Shown: one piece after another, positions 1-11,483 of the stretch | Layout: the number at the start of each line of letters is the position of its first letter | How positions within the stretch are numbered: position 1 is the stretch's first letter | NCBI GenBank assembly: GCA_029948255.1 | Contig: JALIZF010001691.1 | Span: 186,001-250,000, forward strand | Source of the DNA: Telmatactis stephensoni | Taxonomy: Eukaryota > Cnidaria > Anthozoa > Actiniaria > Isophelliidae | Length of the DNA: 64,000 nt | Direction of reading: 5' to 3' | The notes under the pieces: generated by a model | The model's database searches: none | What the model saw: only the letters and a program-made list of their open reading frames with translations | Told to the model about the DNA's origin: nothing | Made by a program: the position numbers and the translations under genes

Positions 1-19
1 ACTAGCAGTTACATCACTT

Positions 20-400
20 TCAAAACTGAGCCTTTAAATCGGTGATTAATTAACTTACGACGTCATTTTTATTGCATGGAAAACATTTAGCGCGCCAATA
101 AGACTATTCAGGTCACTTTACAAAACCTTTAAAGTGTTAATTGATTAAATTGTGACGTCACTTGTATTGCAAAAGCCTTTAAAGTGCCATCGGTATCATT
201 ATTACGTCACTTTAATTTGGGAACCTTTAAAGTGTTAATTGATTAAGTTATGAGGTCAATTTTCAGTCAAAAGCCTTAGCTTGTCGCTAACATTATGTGA
301 CTTTTAGATCTAGAAACCTAAAGCTTAAGTGAAACGAAGTTATACTGACGTAGAAAACCCTTTAAGTGCTGTTTTGTAATACTAAAATGACGTCCTCTCT
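20..400. repeat. degenerate tandem repeat, about 60-bp unit
   Basis: The motif CCTTTAAAGTG followed by TTAATTGATTAA and a TGACGTCA-like core recurs about every 55-65 bases, at roughly 128, 176, 227 and 357. The copies are diverged. No coding sequence is visible, and nothing else is seen before the gene at 1515 except the duplication at 740-950. Confidence 0.6.
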
Positions 401-739
401 GTTTTGAGGCAAAGATTCAAATGTATACTATTTTTCCCAAATACTAATTAAGATATTAGGCGTTAGAATTAGCAAGTATTTCAATACTATCAACAGCTAT
501 ATTTTTGTGATTTTTATAATTATAAATTTTCTTGCAGAATGAAGAAGAAAAATATGACAATGAAAATAATTTATACAATACAGTTTTACCAATAATACAT
601 TAAAAAATATGATTCAGATTATCTACAGATGTTTTGTTTATGATTGCGGTTTTGTTTATAAGCAAAGTCTATGTAATTTTTCTCACCCACAAATAGGAGC
701 ATGAACCACACCCTAATTTCAACTTTGGCTTCTCAGCAT

Positions 740-950
740 TAATTACCCCAACTCTCCCGCCCCCACACCCCAAAAGGCAATATTGTACCCAGTAACCGCA
801 AATACGAGACGTACTGAGCATGGACAACCAATATTTAATGGGGGAGGGTACGTAATTCCTATTACCGCCCCGCTCCCCTCAGTCAATAGCCAGTAACCTC
901 CAATACAGGACCTACAGATCATATTGAATAACAAACCTTGAATGGGTGGG
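740..950. repeat. two diverged tandem copies, about 110 bp each
   Basis: The pattern 'CAGTAACC.CAAATACGAGAC' followed by a G-rich 'AATGGGGGAGGG' occurs at about 789-848 and again at about 889-955 in diverged form. Long C and G runs flank both copies. No gene is seen here. Confidence 0.5.
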
Positions 951-1514
951 GGAGGGGGAGAATGTATAATATGTACTTATTGAGTGGGAGGGCCGGACGG
1001 GAAACTATTCAGCTCGAGGTCATGCAGCACAGACCGAGCACAGCGAGAACAAGTAACGCATTGTAGTAGGCCTAGTGTGATACATCTTTAAAATAAACTT
1101 TGTGAGTTCGAGGTAGAGGAAGATGTACTCATTAATTTGCCTTTGAAGAAATTAACAGGATTTTGCTTTGTTAGACGATGCAAGAAATCAGTAATAGTGG
1201 CTGGGGAATCCCCAAATTCGTGGAACTGCGCCTTTACCATTCGTCCAGGGGAAGGGTAGGGCAATGTATTGCTAATTCTAGTAATACTATTGAAGTAGTG
1301 ATAACATGGCATAAATCCTGCAAGAACCTTGACATCGGTCATGCATTACTCGACTTGTGATGCTTCCGATTAATTGTACTGCATTTTTAAAAGGTAAATG
1401 GTTCTACATATTTTTCTAACCCCACTGATCCCCTGTGAGGTATGATAATAGCGTCAGTTGAGTCCAGACAGATTGGGCTTACTTCCGCTTCTTAATTCAA
1501 ACTCAGTCAAAATC

Positions 1515-2546
1515 ATGGCTTTAGTCAATCCTTTTCGCCAGCTTTTAAACACTATCAGTAATGAGCTAACTAGTGAAAACCTTCGTAGTCTTGTCCATAT
1601 ATGTGGTATCCCTGAATCTCAACGAGAAAACATCAAATGTGGTTTGGATCTGTTTGAATGCCTCATCCATTGCAGTATTATTGGAGATGATCTGAACCTA
1701 GCTTGCAATTTATTAGACATCATGCGCCAAATGAGACCAAATCGAAGAGATATTATAAGAAAAGTGAAGGAATTCATCCGGCAAAACTACAAGCCGTCCT
1801 TCGAGCTCGACTCGGAAGAATCTCAGTCCAGATCTCCTCAACAGGATGCCCCACAACATATGCATACAAGTTCTTGTTCACCATCTATAGCTGACCTCTC
1901 CAGCACTTACACAGATTCCTGCGTACTTTTGGACAACAGAGACTACTCATGGAATTGTATTTGCTTTGACTGCAGGTGTATTCCACGTCCAGTGCCCACA
2001 TGTGTGTTGATCATTGCTTCCATTGTATCTTTTATCTTAACCATGTTTGTGTACATGCTATGGTTCGCTCAAGTACCACAACAGTGGTATAATAAACTTG
2101 GGGGTTATGGCAAGCCCGAAGCTGGGGGAAGTATCATGGCCGTCTTGGTGTTGTTTTGCTTGAGTTCTTTTATTTGGTTTGTCAAAAGAAAGAGAGATGA
2201 AACACAAGCTGCAAGAAGAATTTGTCAGAACGCACAAGCCTTTTCCAGAGATATGGACTTATCTCTTAGCGCTGAGGCACCATTTTCAACAAGATTATTG
2301 CGTTCGGCTGGTGTTCGAGTAGAGAGACACAGGGAAACTCGACGTCAATCAGAATCAAGCGCCCCTACAGTCTCGCCGGTTACAGATACATCAGGAAGCG
2401 TCGCACGGCCAGTAGATATTCCCCGAAACAACACACTCGACCCTGTCCCTTTAAGACAAACATCATACCCGAACGACATTAATATTGATAACGCTATAGT
2501 GTCAAAAGATGGATGTACAGCTACCAGGCTTAATAATTCTGTCTGA
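1515..2546 (+). CDS. death effector domain protein with two transmembrane segments
   Basis: Single exon of 343 residues. I start at the ATG in the context AATCATGG; the frame is open further upstream but has no ATG. Residues 1-88 read as a death effector domain: amphipathic helices, the early 'SENLRSLVHICG' segment and, near the end, RRDII (77-81), which matches the RxDL motif of DEDs. DEDs self-associate to assemble caspase-8-type death or NF-kB platforms. A Ser/Gln-rich linker follows, then a short Cys-rich stretch (about 148-155). Two hydrophobic segments lie at about 163-184 and 206-223, the second followed by KRKR, so both ends are probably cytosolic with a short outer loop. The last 115 residues are polar and unstructured. 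No caspase, RING or SAM domain is visible. I know no named family with this order; BFAR is membrane-bound with a DED-like region but has RING and SAM domains. DED call fairly confident, function unknown. Confidence 0.75.
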   Translation: MALVNPFRQLLNTISNELTSENLRSLVHICGIPESQRENIKCGLDLFECLIHCSIIGDDLNLACNLLDIMRQMRPNRRDIIRKVKEFIRQNYKPSFELDSEESQSRSPQQDAPQHMHTSSCSPSIADLSSTYTDSCVLLDNRDYSWNCICFDCRCIPRPVPTCVLIIASIVSFILTMFVYMLWFAQVPQQWYNKLGGYGKPEAGGSIMAVLVLFCLSSFIWFVKRKRDETQAARRICQNAQAFSRDMDLSLSAEAPFSTRLLRSAGVRVERHRETRRQSESSAPTVSPVTDTSGSVARPVDIPRNNTLDPVPLRQTSYPNDINIDNAIVSKDGCTATRLNNSV

Positions 2547-2583
2547 TGAGGACATTTTAACGCTTCTGTGAAAATCAAATGTA

Positions 2584-3056
2584 ACATGGACGACTATATG
2601 AAAGAGCTGGTAACATGCAGTCAGTCAAGAGAAACTGTGCCACAAAAATCAACCAAGACGCACTCAAGCTTTTGTACATCTCCCTGGTACGTACGCGCCC
2701 ACTTGTATCATGGTTCCCAAGTATGGGCTCCTCAAACACCGATCATGCTGATGATAGAGGTAGAGAAAGTCCAAAGACGCGCTACACGCTTCATATGCAA
2801 GAACAGTGAACTATCATACAAGGACAGACTTATTAGTCTTAATTTATTACCTATTAACCATTGGCTTGAGTATCTTGACATATTGTTCTTTCTTAAATGC
2901 AAGTTAGGGTATATTGAAAAAAAGGCATTAAATTTCGCGAAAACACTGTCAACAAGAAACTACAAGGAACCAATCAATGTCAATTGTGATGACTGTACAA
3001 AGGATATTCTCAAAGATTTGCTCGAAGAAAGTGATTCATATGAAAATGAGGTGTGA
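2584..3056 (+). mobile_element. broken 3' end of a LINE reverse transcriptase ORF
   Basis: The segment encodes the C-terminal part of a non-LTR retrotransposon polymerase of CR1/jockey-like type. 'LKLLYISLVRT' (about 2660-2692) is in one frame. 'LYHGSQVWAPQT', 'VEKVQRRATRFI' and 'LNLLPINHWLEYLDILFF' (2700-2910) are in another, so there is a frameshift near 2694-2700. The frame ends at 3056. No endonuclease or catalytic YADD region is present, so this is a 5'-truncated, inactive copy. It begins only about 40 bases after the stop of the DED gene and may supply part of its 3' UTR. Confidence 0.8.
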
Positions 3057-3989
3057 AATGGAAATTATATTAGTTGTACTGCACCCCGGGACTGAACATA
3101 TAAGTAAACATCGATCCGTTTTTGTGTTGATTATAAGTTGTACATTTTATATTATATTACATTTTATGTCCAGGGTGTTACATTTTGCGTGTGGAAATTT
3201 CGGCTTTTTATTCGTACACATGTCCAGGACTGGCCTATCGTGTCCTCTGTCCACGTCCCATGGGACAGTCCCAAAGTCTCCAGAGGGAGCTCAAGATATT
3301 CACTAAGTCATCTTATATAGGGACTGCCTGGGACATCCCCTAACTGTCCCCCTGTCCCTGGTCTGCCCTCTAGGGTTAGGGTTAGGCTGAAAAGAGAGTA
3401 ATCCATACTCCACTTCGGTCTAGTCTTGTGTGCCTCTTGTACGACACCCTAATTTAATGACTGAAATTATGTACCTATTGACTAAACAATAAGCATGTTA
3501 TCATATGACTCTTTTTTGATCAGTTTATTTCTATTTTTCTCCCGCGCGCGGGACGCCCAAGCAACACTATGCAGTGTCCCGTCACGCGACTATTTTCAAA
3601 GGTTTTCTTAGGAGCGCGCACAGGGCAAAATGTATGGGTCATGTGCCTTATGCAGTTTTTATGATGACTTTGCTTCCGTGCTGTGAACGGTTTGAATGGT
3701 CAGCACCCCAGTCTTTTGTACGTGGTATGGTCGGTTATAAATGACAGTTTGTAATTGGTTAATAATATTTTAATCGATAAAACTGACTTACAATATATAG
3801 GACACAGTCCAGTACCAATCTTACTTTGTAAAAGTACAATAAATTATAGCTTCTTTCTATAAATAGAGTAGTTTTCATTCGATAGTTTTTAAAAAAGATA
3901 TAACATGTATTTCTAATAAATATAACTGCGCAGGACCTCGATACGAGTAAGTATGACCGAGCGAGACCTCGGGACGAGTTTCAGTGTAA
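3057..3989. other. intergenic, no gene seen
   Basis: Nothing recognisable is present beyond a GC-rich patch with repeated GGGAC/GTCCC words (3225-3365) and two to three TTAGGG-like words at 3374-3390, which are too few to be telomeric. Confidence 0.5.
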
Positions 3990-4975
3990 TTACGCACACT
4001 CACAGTCTTGTATCAATGCCACGTTGCCATAAACAGTTCTTATTGGTTTACACTTAGAGTACCCGTATGTAAGTATGCTTGCACTGCAGCCTGTAGGCGA
4101 AATATCATAACATCGAACTGTGAATAACTTTGAATTCTTGACGTTGACTGTGTAAGATCCTGGAATGTAGCAGTCATTGTTTGCAAAACTACGACGCATA
4201 CGAGAATGAACCATCACATCTTGTGCGTTATGTGTTGGTAAGACGTGAAGATCTTGGGCTGAAAGCTGTCCGTGGGATTCCTGTGGTTCAGTAACGTCAA
4301 GTGGTCGTGCTGTTGCTTGGAAACCATATAAGATTACCAGTGCGCATGTCTGGAAATGAATCAGAATCAGTTTATTTACACACAAATTTTACAGGGCATT
4401 TACAAATAATAATTTCTTACAAATATTATGTTAACTAGCTATTTCTAATAGAAAGTGAAGTGCTGCGAGCACAAAACAGCTGGTATATCCACGTTAGCAG
4501 AACTGTTTCCCTAAAACTCATGAAAGTACACCGCTTTGTCTGATATATGTACAAATGTTTCTCCTGTGCGTTGTGTGACGAACACTGCTAGTTGACCTTC
4601 AATATTGAATTACAAAACATAATTCTTCAGGATCAGTGTCGGACACACACAGTTCAAAATATTTAGCACTTTGAGTAAAGCAATTTTTCAAACAATCCGA
4701 CAAACGGCTAGAGCTGGCAATGATTATAAAACTAACTGATTTTAAAAAGCTAGTTTATTTAGGAAAAGATGTGAATCGCTGATCGTATGCATCGCGTGTT
4801 TGTCTAGTGACATCCTTGAATCGACTCTCGATACGGTATGGACTTGAACCGCTGATCGTATGTATCGCATCTTCGTCTAGTGACATCCACAGATTACACT
4901 GTGTTCCGAATAGGAGGCTACTCGCTTCGCTCGCAGCAATTAACTAAAAATATATAGATGGTTTATGAAGGTTAA

Positions 4976-5066
<91 letters not shown>

Positions 5067-6142
5067 ACAAACAAACAAATAAACAAACACACAAACAAAT
5101 AAATAAACAAACAAACAAACAAATAAATAAATAAATGAAAGAATAAATAAATAAACAACTGATAAATGAACGAATACCACATAAAGGTTATTGGTCTTAA
5201 AGCCACTTTGATAACATATAAACACTTCCGTATTGCAACCAATGTTATTATTCCAGAATTACCCTACATGACGTCAAACATGACGTCATTTAGACGCGGT
5301 AAGACTCTCTCAATGATCAATATCACTCTCAATGAATAAATAAATAATATATATCTATATTTAGAATGGATAGATGAATTGCATTTTTTGTCGTTCGACA
5401 CCATATGCAAGGCTTAATACTCGAAACTATCCACAAATTAATTTAAGCATATACGATACAAATATTGAAATTGCATAAAAGCGCCTACTGCCTAAAAATA
5501 CATCTATCAGTATAAAACATTTTTTGAACGTCAAGTGAATAAATCATAAAATCATGAGATCTACTATACGAAGACTACTTTGTCATTTTGGTGGCAAAAG
5601 ATTATACGATGGATGTTGGGGATCATTGAGAGTGTCTTACCGAGTCAAAATGACGTCAATTAAGTTTGACGTCATGTAGAGTATTTCAGAAATAATAACA
5701 CTGGTTGCAATACGGAAGTGTTTATATGTTATCAAAGTGGCTTTAAGTCCAATAACCTTTATGTGGTATTTACTCAATTATTTTAACTTATATATTTGCA
5801 AGAAATAATGTAACAATATTGCAAATTCTCTCTGTGAAAACTGAAACGTTTCTACAACAAACTGGTCAGCCAGTTTTAAAACTAAACTATTAAATTCTGT
5901 TCTTCGCGGTTTCGATCGTATTTGAAAGGTCAAAAATCGTACAAAACAAACACAAAATGCTATCCCATAACTGACTGTAACTTATTATTTCTCATTACAA
6001 TCTATTTCAACCACTTTACAAACACTTTTCTTTGTCCTTCAGGCCGTGTCCGCACTAAAGAGTTTCAACTTATTATTTCACATCAAAGTAACCGTAAACT
6101 ATTACATAAAACACTCACCATAAGATAAATAAGCTGTTCCAT
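3990..6142 (-). CDS. secreted furin-site cysteine-rich peptide precursor, family member 1
   Basis: Two exons, 127 residues. Exon 1 is 6142-6119 (MEQLIYLM, donor GTGAGT). Exon 2 is 4349-3990 (acceptor TTTCCAG, phase 0) and starts TCALVILYG. The joined N-terminus is a good signal peptide ending near ATARP. A propeptide follows, ending in RMRR, a furin-type site, then a 64-residue mature domain with six cysteines. The mature part contains DCYIPGSYTV, VRC-x7-C and a terminal QDCECA. The C-x-C end and the VxC strand recall cystine-knot or IL-17-like cytokines, but this is similarity of spacing only. Exon 1 was chosen because it gives a phase-0 junction and places an ATG 94 bases below a TATA box, as in the three sister genes. 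The 1.8-kb intron holds an AAAT microsatellite and a MITE. Exon 2 is secure; exon 1 is likely. It forms a head-to-head pair with the gene at 7809. Function unknown. Confidence 0.75.
4974..5160. repeat. (AAAT)n microsatellite
   Basis: An essentially pure AAAT array runs to about 5065 and then decays into AAAC/AAAT mixtures. It lies in the intron of the peptide gene at 3990-6142. The long hydrophobic reading frames across it are translated repeat. Confidence 0.95.
5173..5770. mobile_element. MITE-like inverted repeat, about 150-bp arms
   Basis: The left arm 5173-5318 reads, reversed and complemented, as 5621-5770. Shared words include 'AATACCACATAAAGGTTATT', 'TTGATAACATATAAACACTT' and a TGACGTCA-rich stretch. 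The centre (5319-5620) is AT-rich and non-coding. This suggests a short non-autonomous DNA transposon in the intron of a peptide gene. Confidence 0.85.
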
Positions 6143-6235
6143 CGCTTATATAGTATTTGTTGTAGTCTTTGCTTTAGTCGTTTGCGAACGCCAACAGTTT
6201 TGTAAAACTTGATTGTAGAACTCATGACTTGGTTC

Positions 6236-6242
6236 TTTTATA
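6236..6242 (-). promoter_or_regulatory. TATA box of peptide gene 1
   Basis: TATAAAA on the minus strand, 94 bases upstream of the ATG at 6142. The three intact sister genes have the same sequence 101-127 bases upstream of their ATGs, which supports a real promoter. Confidence 0.65.
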
Positions 6243-7701
6243 GTGTAGGCGAAGCGATGATGTAGAAATCTAAAGTGATCGAGCTAGTTTCCCCAACTAT
6301 AACCATCTAAAAGTATATAGCTGCAACGGCTGTTACGATGTAGCGGGATATAAAGTATCAAATTGCAAGACATGGAGTTTCGATGGCTCCGTTACCAAAT
6401 TAGTTGAATGGGGGTCATGTATCCGATACAAGGAGTTAAGAAGCAAATCAATTATTTGTTGCTCTTAACTAAGTACAAATTTATATGCATGGAAATCTAG
6501 TTTCGGAAACTTTGTAAAGATTTATGGAAATCTATAGTTTTAATTTTCCCGAAATCTAAATAAAAATCTATATGGAAAGGTAGTTTTCATTTCCATGGAA
6601 AATGTACAGATTCTGATGCTAGCAGCAAATGCAATCAAAACTAAGCCATAAGCAACAAAAACACGGTATGACGTGGCAAAGAGAACCGCAGTGTAAAGGG
6701 TTTTTTCATAGAAACAGTGGTCTACGTTTGACGAGGGGGACATGGGGGTTTTCGGATCGGCGGATTGAGCCTTCTTTTACGTTCGGATTCTCGGATAATG
6801 ATATTTTTAAGAACGGACTTTGCGGATCCATCCACAATGGTCAGAATCGCGGATTTGAAGAATTGATCCAATGAAAATTATAATTTATATGGCCATGCTG
6901 CTTACGGACATGTCTACCGTACATTTCCTCAGAGAAATCGCTTAGTTTCTTTAACAATACTCCATTGCGGAACAAACTTTAAATCAAAGCATCACATGCA
7001 AATGTATACATAAGCATTTGTTGTAACATTCTATTCAAATATAGTAGTTTTGATCGAACTGCGTTAATAACCGAAATTACTCATGATGCGGATTTCAATC
7101 AATTTGCCAAGCGCGGGATTCAAACGATTTATTTTCTTGCGGATTTGCGGATTTTGGCAACCACCCATGTCCGGCCCCTCTTTCGTAATACATATAACAG
7201 AGCAATTCTACCATGTTCTACTTTTGTGTTCTGTTAAGTATAAGGAGATAAATAACTTGAAAACTCATTTTTCCTTTTTCTTTAATTTCTGGTAAGTTTT
7301 ACGCTATGCTATTCTCTCTCGATTGAACGTGTTTGTACTTTCGATAGACAATAGTCCAATAGACAATAGACAGCTAACTGATATCTTCCTGTTACTTACG
7401 ACCTCCACCTAGCTTTTCCTACGCTCCAGTCATACAATTTATTTTGACTTACGTAATTCTTACTAAATGACTATTATATAACAACTTGTATTTATAGACC
7501 ATTTTTAGTTTCTAAACCATTTTGTATAAACTCCGTAATTTGATCTTGACGATGACGAAGTCAAGTTTGTTGCATTTGTAAAATAATCGCATACGATTCC
7601 GTTTAAGTGCGGTGAAAGCATATAGGTAATTCCCAGTTGCAGAGGCGAGCAAGTGCAAAAACGAGGCAACTAAACTACCCAGTTGCATGGTCAGCAAGAT
7701 G
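6243..7701. other. shared upstream region of peptide genes 1 and 2, no gene seen
   Basis: This is the spacer between two divergent TATA boxes. I see no coding region or recognised repeat. Confidence 0.5.
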
Positions 7702-7708
7702 TATAAAA
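7702..7708 (+). promoter_or_regulatory. TATA box of peptide gene 2
   Basis: TATAAAA, 101 bases upstream of the ATG at 7809. Confidence 0.7.
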
Positions 7709-7808
7709 AGGAAAATGCAGTGCGATTTACAGTAGTAAAAAAACGAGCAATCAAAGCAGCAACAGCAAAAACAATAACAGTTTGGAGACAAGAAAGTACA
7801 AAAAGATC

Positions 7809-8785
7809 ATGGCAAAAAGTATCACTCTCGTAAGTATAAAACATATTACAGTATTATGGATATTACTTTGCGTTGTTTTTATATCTAGAGTGTTTGTTTT
7901 TATATCTAGAGTGTTTGTTTTTATATCTAGAGTGTTTGTTTTTATATCTAGATTGTTTGTATAGTACCAGCTGTGTATATAATTACAAAAGAACACTATT
8001 AAAGAATTGAAAAAAAGACAGTTATGTTGCGTTTTGCGGGTTTTATCATCCTTGGCAGTTGAAAATTATATCTTTTCTCAAAAATTTGGACAAAAGTTCG
8101 TCATAGTAACAAAGCGTTCCCAATAAATAAAAAGCCCTGAAACTGTTTTGCTAAGCATGTATCTAAGAATCGAACAGAGAAAAACGGTTTTGAATTGAAA
8201 ATAATAAATATGGCTAACCTAATGTTTGTTTTAAAATCTCAAAAAATTAACGCTTTCTCTTTAAGCAAATGAAAATTAAATGTATCATAATCCTTAACGT
8301 TTGTCCTTTATTTTCTCGTCTGCAAAAGACAACTGAGAAACACTTGGAAGGAAGAAACTCGTTTTGGCAAAATAAAACAAAGAAAATAATTCTTAACCAC
8401 CACACTACCATCAAAAATCATCATTATCGTCATTTATTTTTTGCAGACTTTATCCGTCATCTTATTGGTCATTGTTTATCTGACATTACAAGGAACAAGT
8501 CGACCATACCATGGTAATACGCATGCGCGGGTACGCAGGCAACTGACCATAGTGCCGGGCAGTGTCACCACTCGTTCGAGAACAGCACAAAGTTTCGTCA
8601 CTAACGTTTGTTATGAGAGTGGAAGTTACACACTAGACGCTGACTGTGGGTACACTGTAAGATGCAATAAAAAAACGAGAGTTGGGTGCAAGAGTAATGC
8701 CTGTGAGCCTGTTTATACCATGTATGCCGCAAACGATCCATGTACAGCCCTCGTTGTCCAGGACTGCCAGTGTAAGAAGAATTAA
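7809..8785 (+). CDS. secreted furin-site cysteine-rich peptide precursor, family member 2
   Basis: Two exons, 119 residues. Exon 1 is 7809-7829 (MAKSITL, donor GTAAGT). Exon 2 is 8447-8785 (acceptor TTTTTTGCAG, phase 0). The joined start, with TLSVILLVIVYLTLQG, is a strong signal peptide followed by TSRP. A short propeptide ends in RVRR, a furin-type site. The mature part has eight cysteines: NVC, ADC, VRC, VGC, NAC, DPC and a final DCQC before KKN. It shares 'CY-x2-GSYT', VRC-x7-C and the C-x-C tail with the peptide at 3990. A poly(A) signal AATAAA lies at about 8972. Secretion and processing follow from sequence. Receptor and function are unknown; candidates are a cytokine-like signal, an antimicrobial or a venom-type peptide, and nothing here decides between them. 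Confidence 0.85.
7875..7962 (+). repeat. 21-bp tandem repeat, four copies
   Basis: The unit TTTTTATATCTAGAGTGTTTG is repeated four times, the last slightly changed, in the intron of the peptide gene, 45 bases after the donor site. Confidence 0.9.
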
Positions 8786-9024
8786 ACGCTGTACAACTGT
8801 TTACAATGGGTTGACAGTTGAAAAGTAAACTGCTAACATCGAAATGCCTGCTGGTCAGTATTGTAATTTAAACCTAATAGGTTTGTTATATGTAATACCA
8901 TGACTCTCAGGGATTAAATATAGGAAACTGATTATTTCCAGATTACTGATCTAGTGATCACCCTTGAATCCCAATAAAAATCTACACTTTAAGCTCATCA
9001 TCATGGAGAATTTTTGGTTTAAAA

Positions 9025-9110
9025 ACCTAAAAGAACAATAGGGTTGAGTAATGACATCATCATGACGTCATTTACTCACAATTTAGATGTTATAAGATGT
9101 TGACAATATC
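9025..9110. repeat. dispersed repeat fragment, second copy near 51137
   Basis: 'AGAACAATAGGGTTGAGTAA' followed by a TGACGTCA-rich part and 'TTTACTCACAATTTAGATG' matches 51137-51200 in the same orientation. Class not identified. Confidence 0.6.
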
Positions 9111-9469
9111 TTATCCGTCTCTTTCGGCGATGAAGAAAATATTGATTCATGGTCATTATTAGCACCGTGTACATAGGTTTCACTAAGTTTCAAGTCATTT
9201 TCAATTTTCCTTTATTTTGATCCAAGTGCTCCTCAAGGAACCAAAAGCGTTATGAAAATTCGTGTAGAATATTATAGCTTTAAAAGCTAACATAATGTAT
9301 TGAGTGATGTATTAACACAAATAGATCAACAGGGTTGTATAAAGAAATTACATTGTACTCTTAATATAATGATCAATCGAGATCAGCTAAATACTACTTT
9401 TGTATTTTTTTAAATAGTCTAATAAACTACTAAGTTGACTATAGATGAGTTATTTTATTGTACTGATGA

Positions 9470-9560
9470 CAGGCAGACCCGGAAAGACCGACCGACTGAC
9501 CGACAGACAGACAGAAAAGACAAAACAAACTGACAGACCGACGGACAAACAACCAAGTAC
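9470..9560. repeat. GACC/GACA-rich degenerate microsatellite
   Basis: Irregular repeats of GACCGACC, GACAGACA and ACAAAC words. Confidence 0.7.
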
Positions 9561-9666
9561 TGACTGACCGAACCTCGACAAGGCGTTCTGTATCACTGGG
9601 GAGTGTTTTTCTTCATCCTTTCTTCATGCATCCTTTCTACTTTTTCTATTTTTCTTCAAGCTCTTT

Positions 9667-10125
9667 AAAGTCCTTATGACACATAATTTTTTATTTTCAA
9701 GCTTAGTTATTTTTAGAGAGCATAGTGAAGATCTTTTTACCCAGGTTTTCCTTTCCTTATTTTCTGAGATATGAAGGTTTCAAATGTCAAAATGCAAATT
9801 TGATGGCGTAAGAGGAGGCAACACTGCAAACTTCTCATGGGTTTTACAAAAAGAGGACTTCAATTCGAGAGCCAATTTTTTTACTAAACAACAAGCTTTG
9901 CCAATGGAAATGAGTTACAAATGGAAAAATACAAGTAATTTAAGTTCTCTTGTTTTTGTATAATAAATGATTACTCCTCTTACGTCATACATTTGCATTT
10001 TGAAATTTGAAACCTTTATATCTCAGAAAATATGGAGTGAGGAAAAACAAGATTAAAAGATCTTTACTATGCTTTCTTTCAAGAACTGAGTTTGAAAATA
10101 AAATATTATCCGTCATAGGGACTTT
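9667..10125. mobile_element. MITE-like inverted repeat, about 150-bp arms
   Basis: 9667-9817 pairs with 9973-10125 in inverted orientation: 'AAAGTCCTTATGACACATAA' answers 'CGTCATAGGGACTTT', and 'GCGTAAGAGGAG' answers 'CTCCTCTTACG'. The arms are imperfect, so the element is old. The centre has no coding capacity. Confidence 0.8.
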
Positions 10126-10536
10126 AATTATTTGTTCTTTAATCCCTGACTTGCTATCTTTATAAAAGTTTTATAAGCAGTGAAACGATGGTCTATCTGT
10201 ACCAGGAACTCCTGTTTGTATGTAAAACCATATCGGCAAGAGCGGGGTCAAGGAATTCTGAACGACCGGGGCATAGCTACAGGATGTGTTGAAATATTAC
10301 GTTGATCCAAGAAAAAGGTGTAATTCTTTGTAATCAATCTGCAAAAATGAGCACCAAACCCACCCCACCCCTGAGTTCTACCCCTGGTCTCCTACAACCA
10401 CCTTTCCTTTTATTTTGTATACAGAGAAGTCCTTTGTAACCAACAACATGTGATTATTATAATAGTAATAGTTATATTTAAGGAGGGCCACTTGTTTCTC
10501 AGTTGACATGCTGCTTGTTATATTGACATTTTATAA

Positions 10537-10748
10537 AATATTTGAGATATAACGCGCGCGCTGATTGGCTGGCTACCATGTTTATATCATGCAGAGGACA
10601 GAGACATGGCTCGCACAAAAACATCGAAAAAAGCAAGAGAAACACGGCCTCGTGTTCCTAAGCTTGATTTTCTCTTGCTCTACATCTTCCATCGTGTTTA
10701 TATCACAGAACAGAGACATGCGCGCGCGTTATATATTCCTTAAATATT
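10537..10748. mobile_element. MITE with 27-bp terminal inverted repeats
   Basis: The ends read AATATTTGAGATATAACGCG and, inverted, CGCGTTATATATTCCTTAAATATT. Inside is a direct repeat of 'GTTTATATCA...GACAGAGACATG' at 10581-10609 and 10697-10720. Confidence 0.75.
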
Positions 10749-11483
10749 GACATACTACTGTTACTGACATATTTGACGAGACGAATTCTCTATGGTACGA
10801 CCAAAAATCAGCTTTATATAAATAGTAATTTTATTACTACAAATACTACTACACATATATGATAAATACTTTTAATAAATATAATAGAGGGATTTCACGG
10901 CAGGCATGTTTGTGGTCAAAATAATAGTGATTTTCTCCCAAGAGAAATAAAATCTTTTGTTATTCGAAAACTCTCTATTGTACTTGTCCATAAACATGGC
11001 TACCATGAAATCGCTCTATTCTTAGGGCCGCTTTAGACGTCGTATTTAATAGTGCCGAATATAATTAACATCAAAGAATACCGCCTAATTATTCCTAATC
11101 ATCTATTGTTTTGAATGCATTCGACGCATGTGAGATACGACGTCTAAAGCAGGCCTTAGATACTAATCGATTAAATTTATGCACAGGATTGTCCTTGTGA
11201 ATAAATCCGACCCAGGACGACGCTGCCATAGTACCATTTCCACACAGAATCGATCGCCACGGAGTATCTTCGTTTACAAACATTCCCGGGAGATGTACAG
11301 AAGACATGGCAAACACGCATGGTGGTCTCGACAAACTTAATCAAGATAAAAACCACCACCATGTCTATTTACCCTCCTGGGAATGATTGCAAACCAAGAA
11401 TACGCTATTCTGCAGCCATAAGAAGTGAGTTCTACCAGAGAATTGGATCAAATATCGATGAAATTGACTTGATCACGTCCTGA

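Noticed and set aside
3374..3390. TTAGGG-like words suggesting telomeric repeat
   Set aside because: Only two to three units; too few to mean anything.
4940..5242. Long hydrophobic minus-strand frames rich in FIYL repeats
   Set aside because: They are translations of the AAAT microsatellite.
5637..5680. Alternative first exon for peptide gene 1 (ATGACGTC... with a GTAAGA donor)
   Set aside because: It gives the wrong splice phase and lies inside a MITE arm.
11095..11362. Conserved frames downstream of peptide genes 3 and 4 (also 17058-17276)
   Set aside because: They lie in the 3' flank after the stop codons, are conserved as DNA through duplication, and differ in frame endings; more likely 3' UTR.
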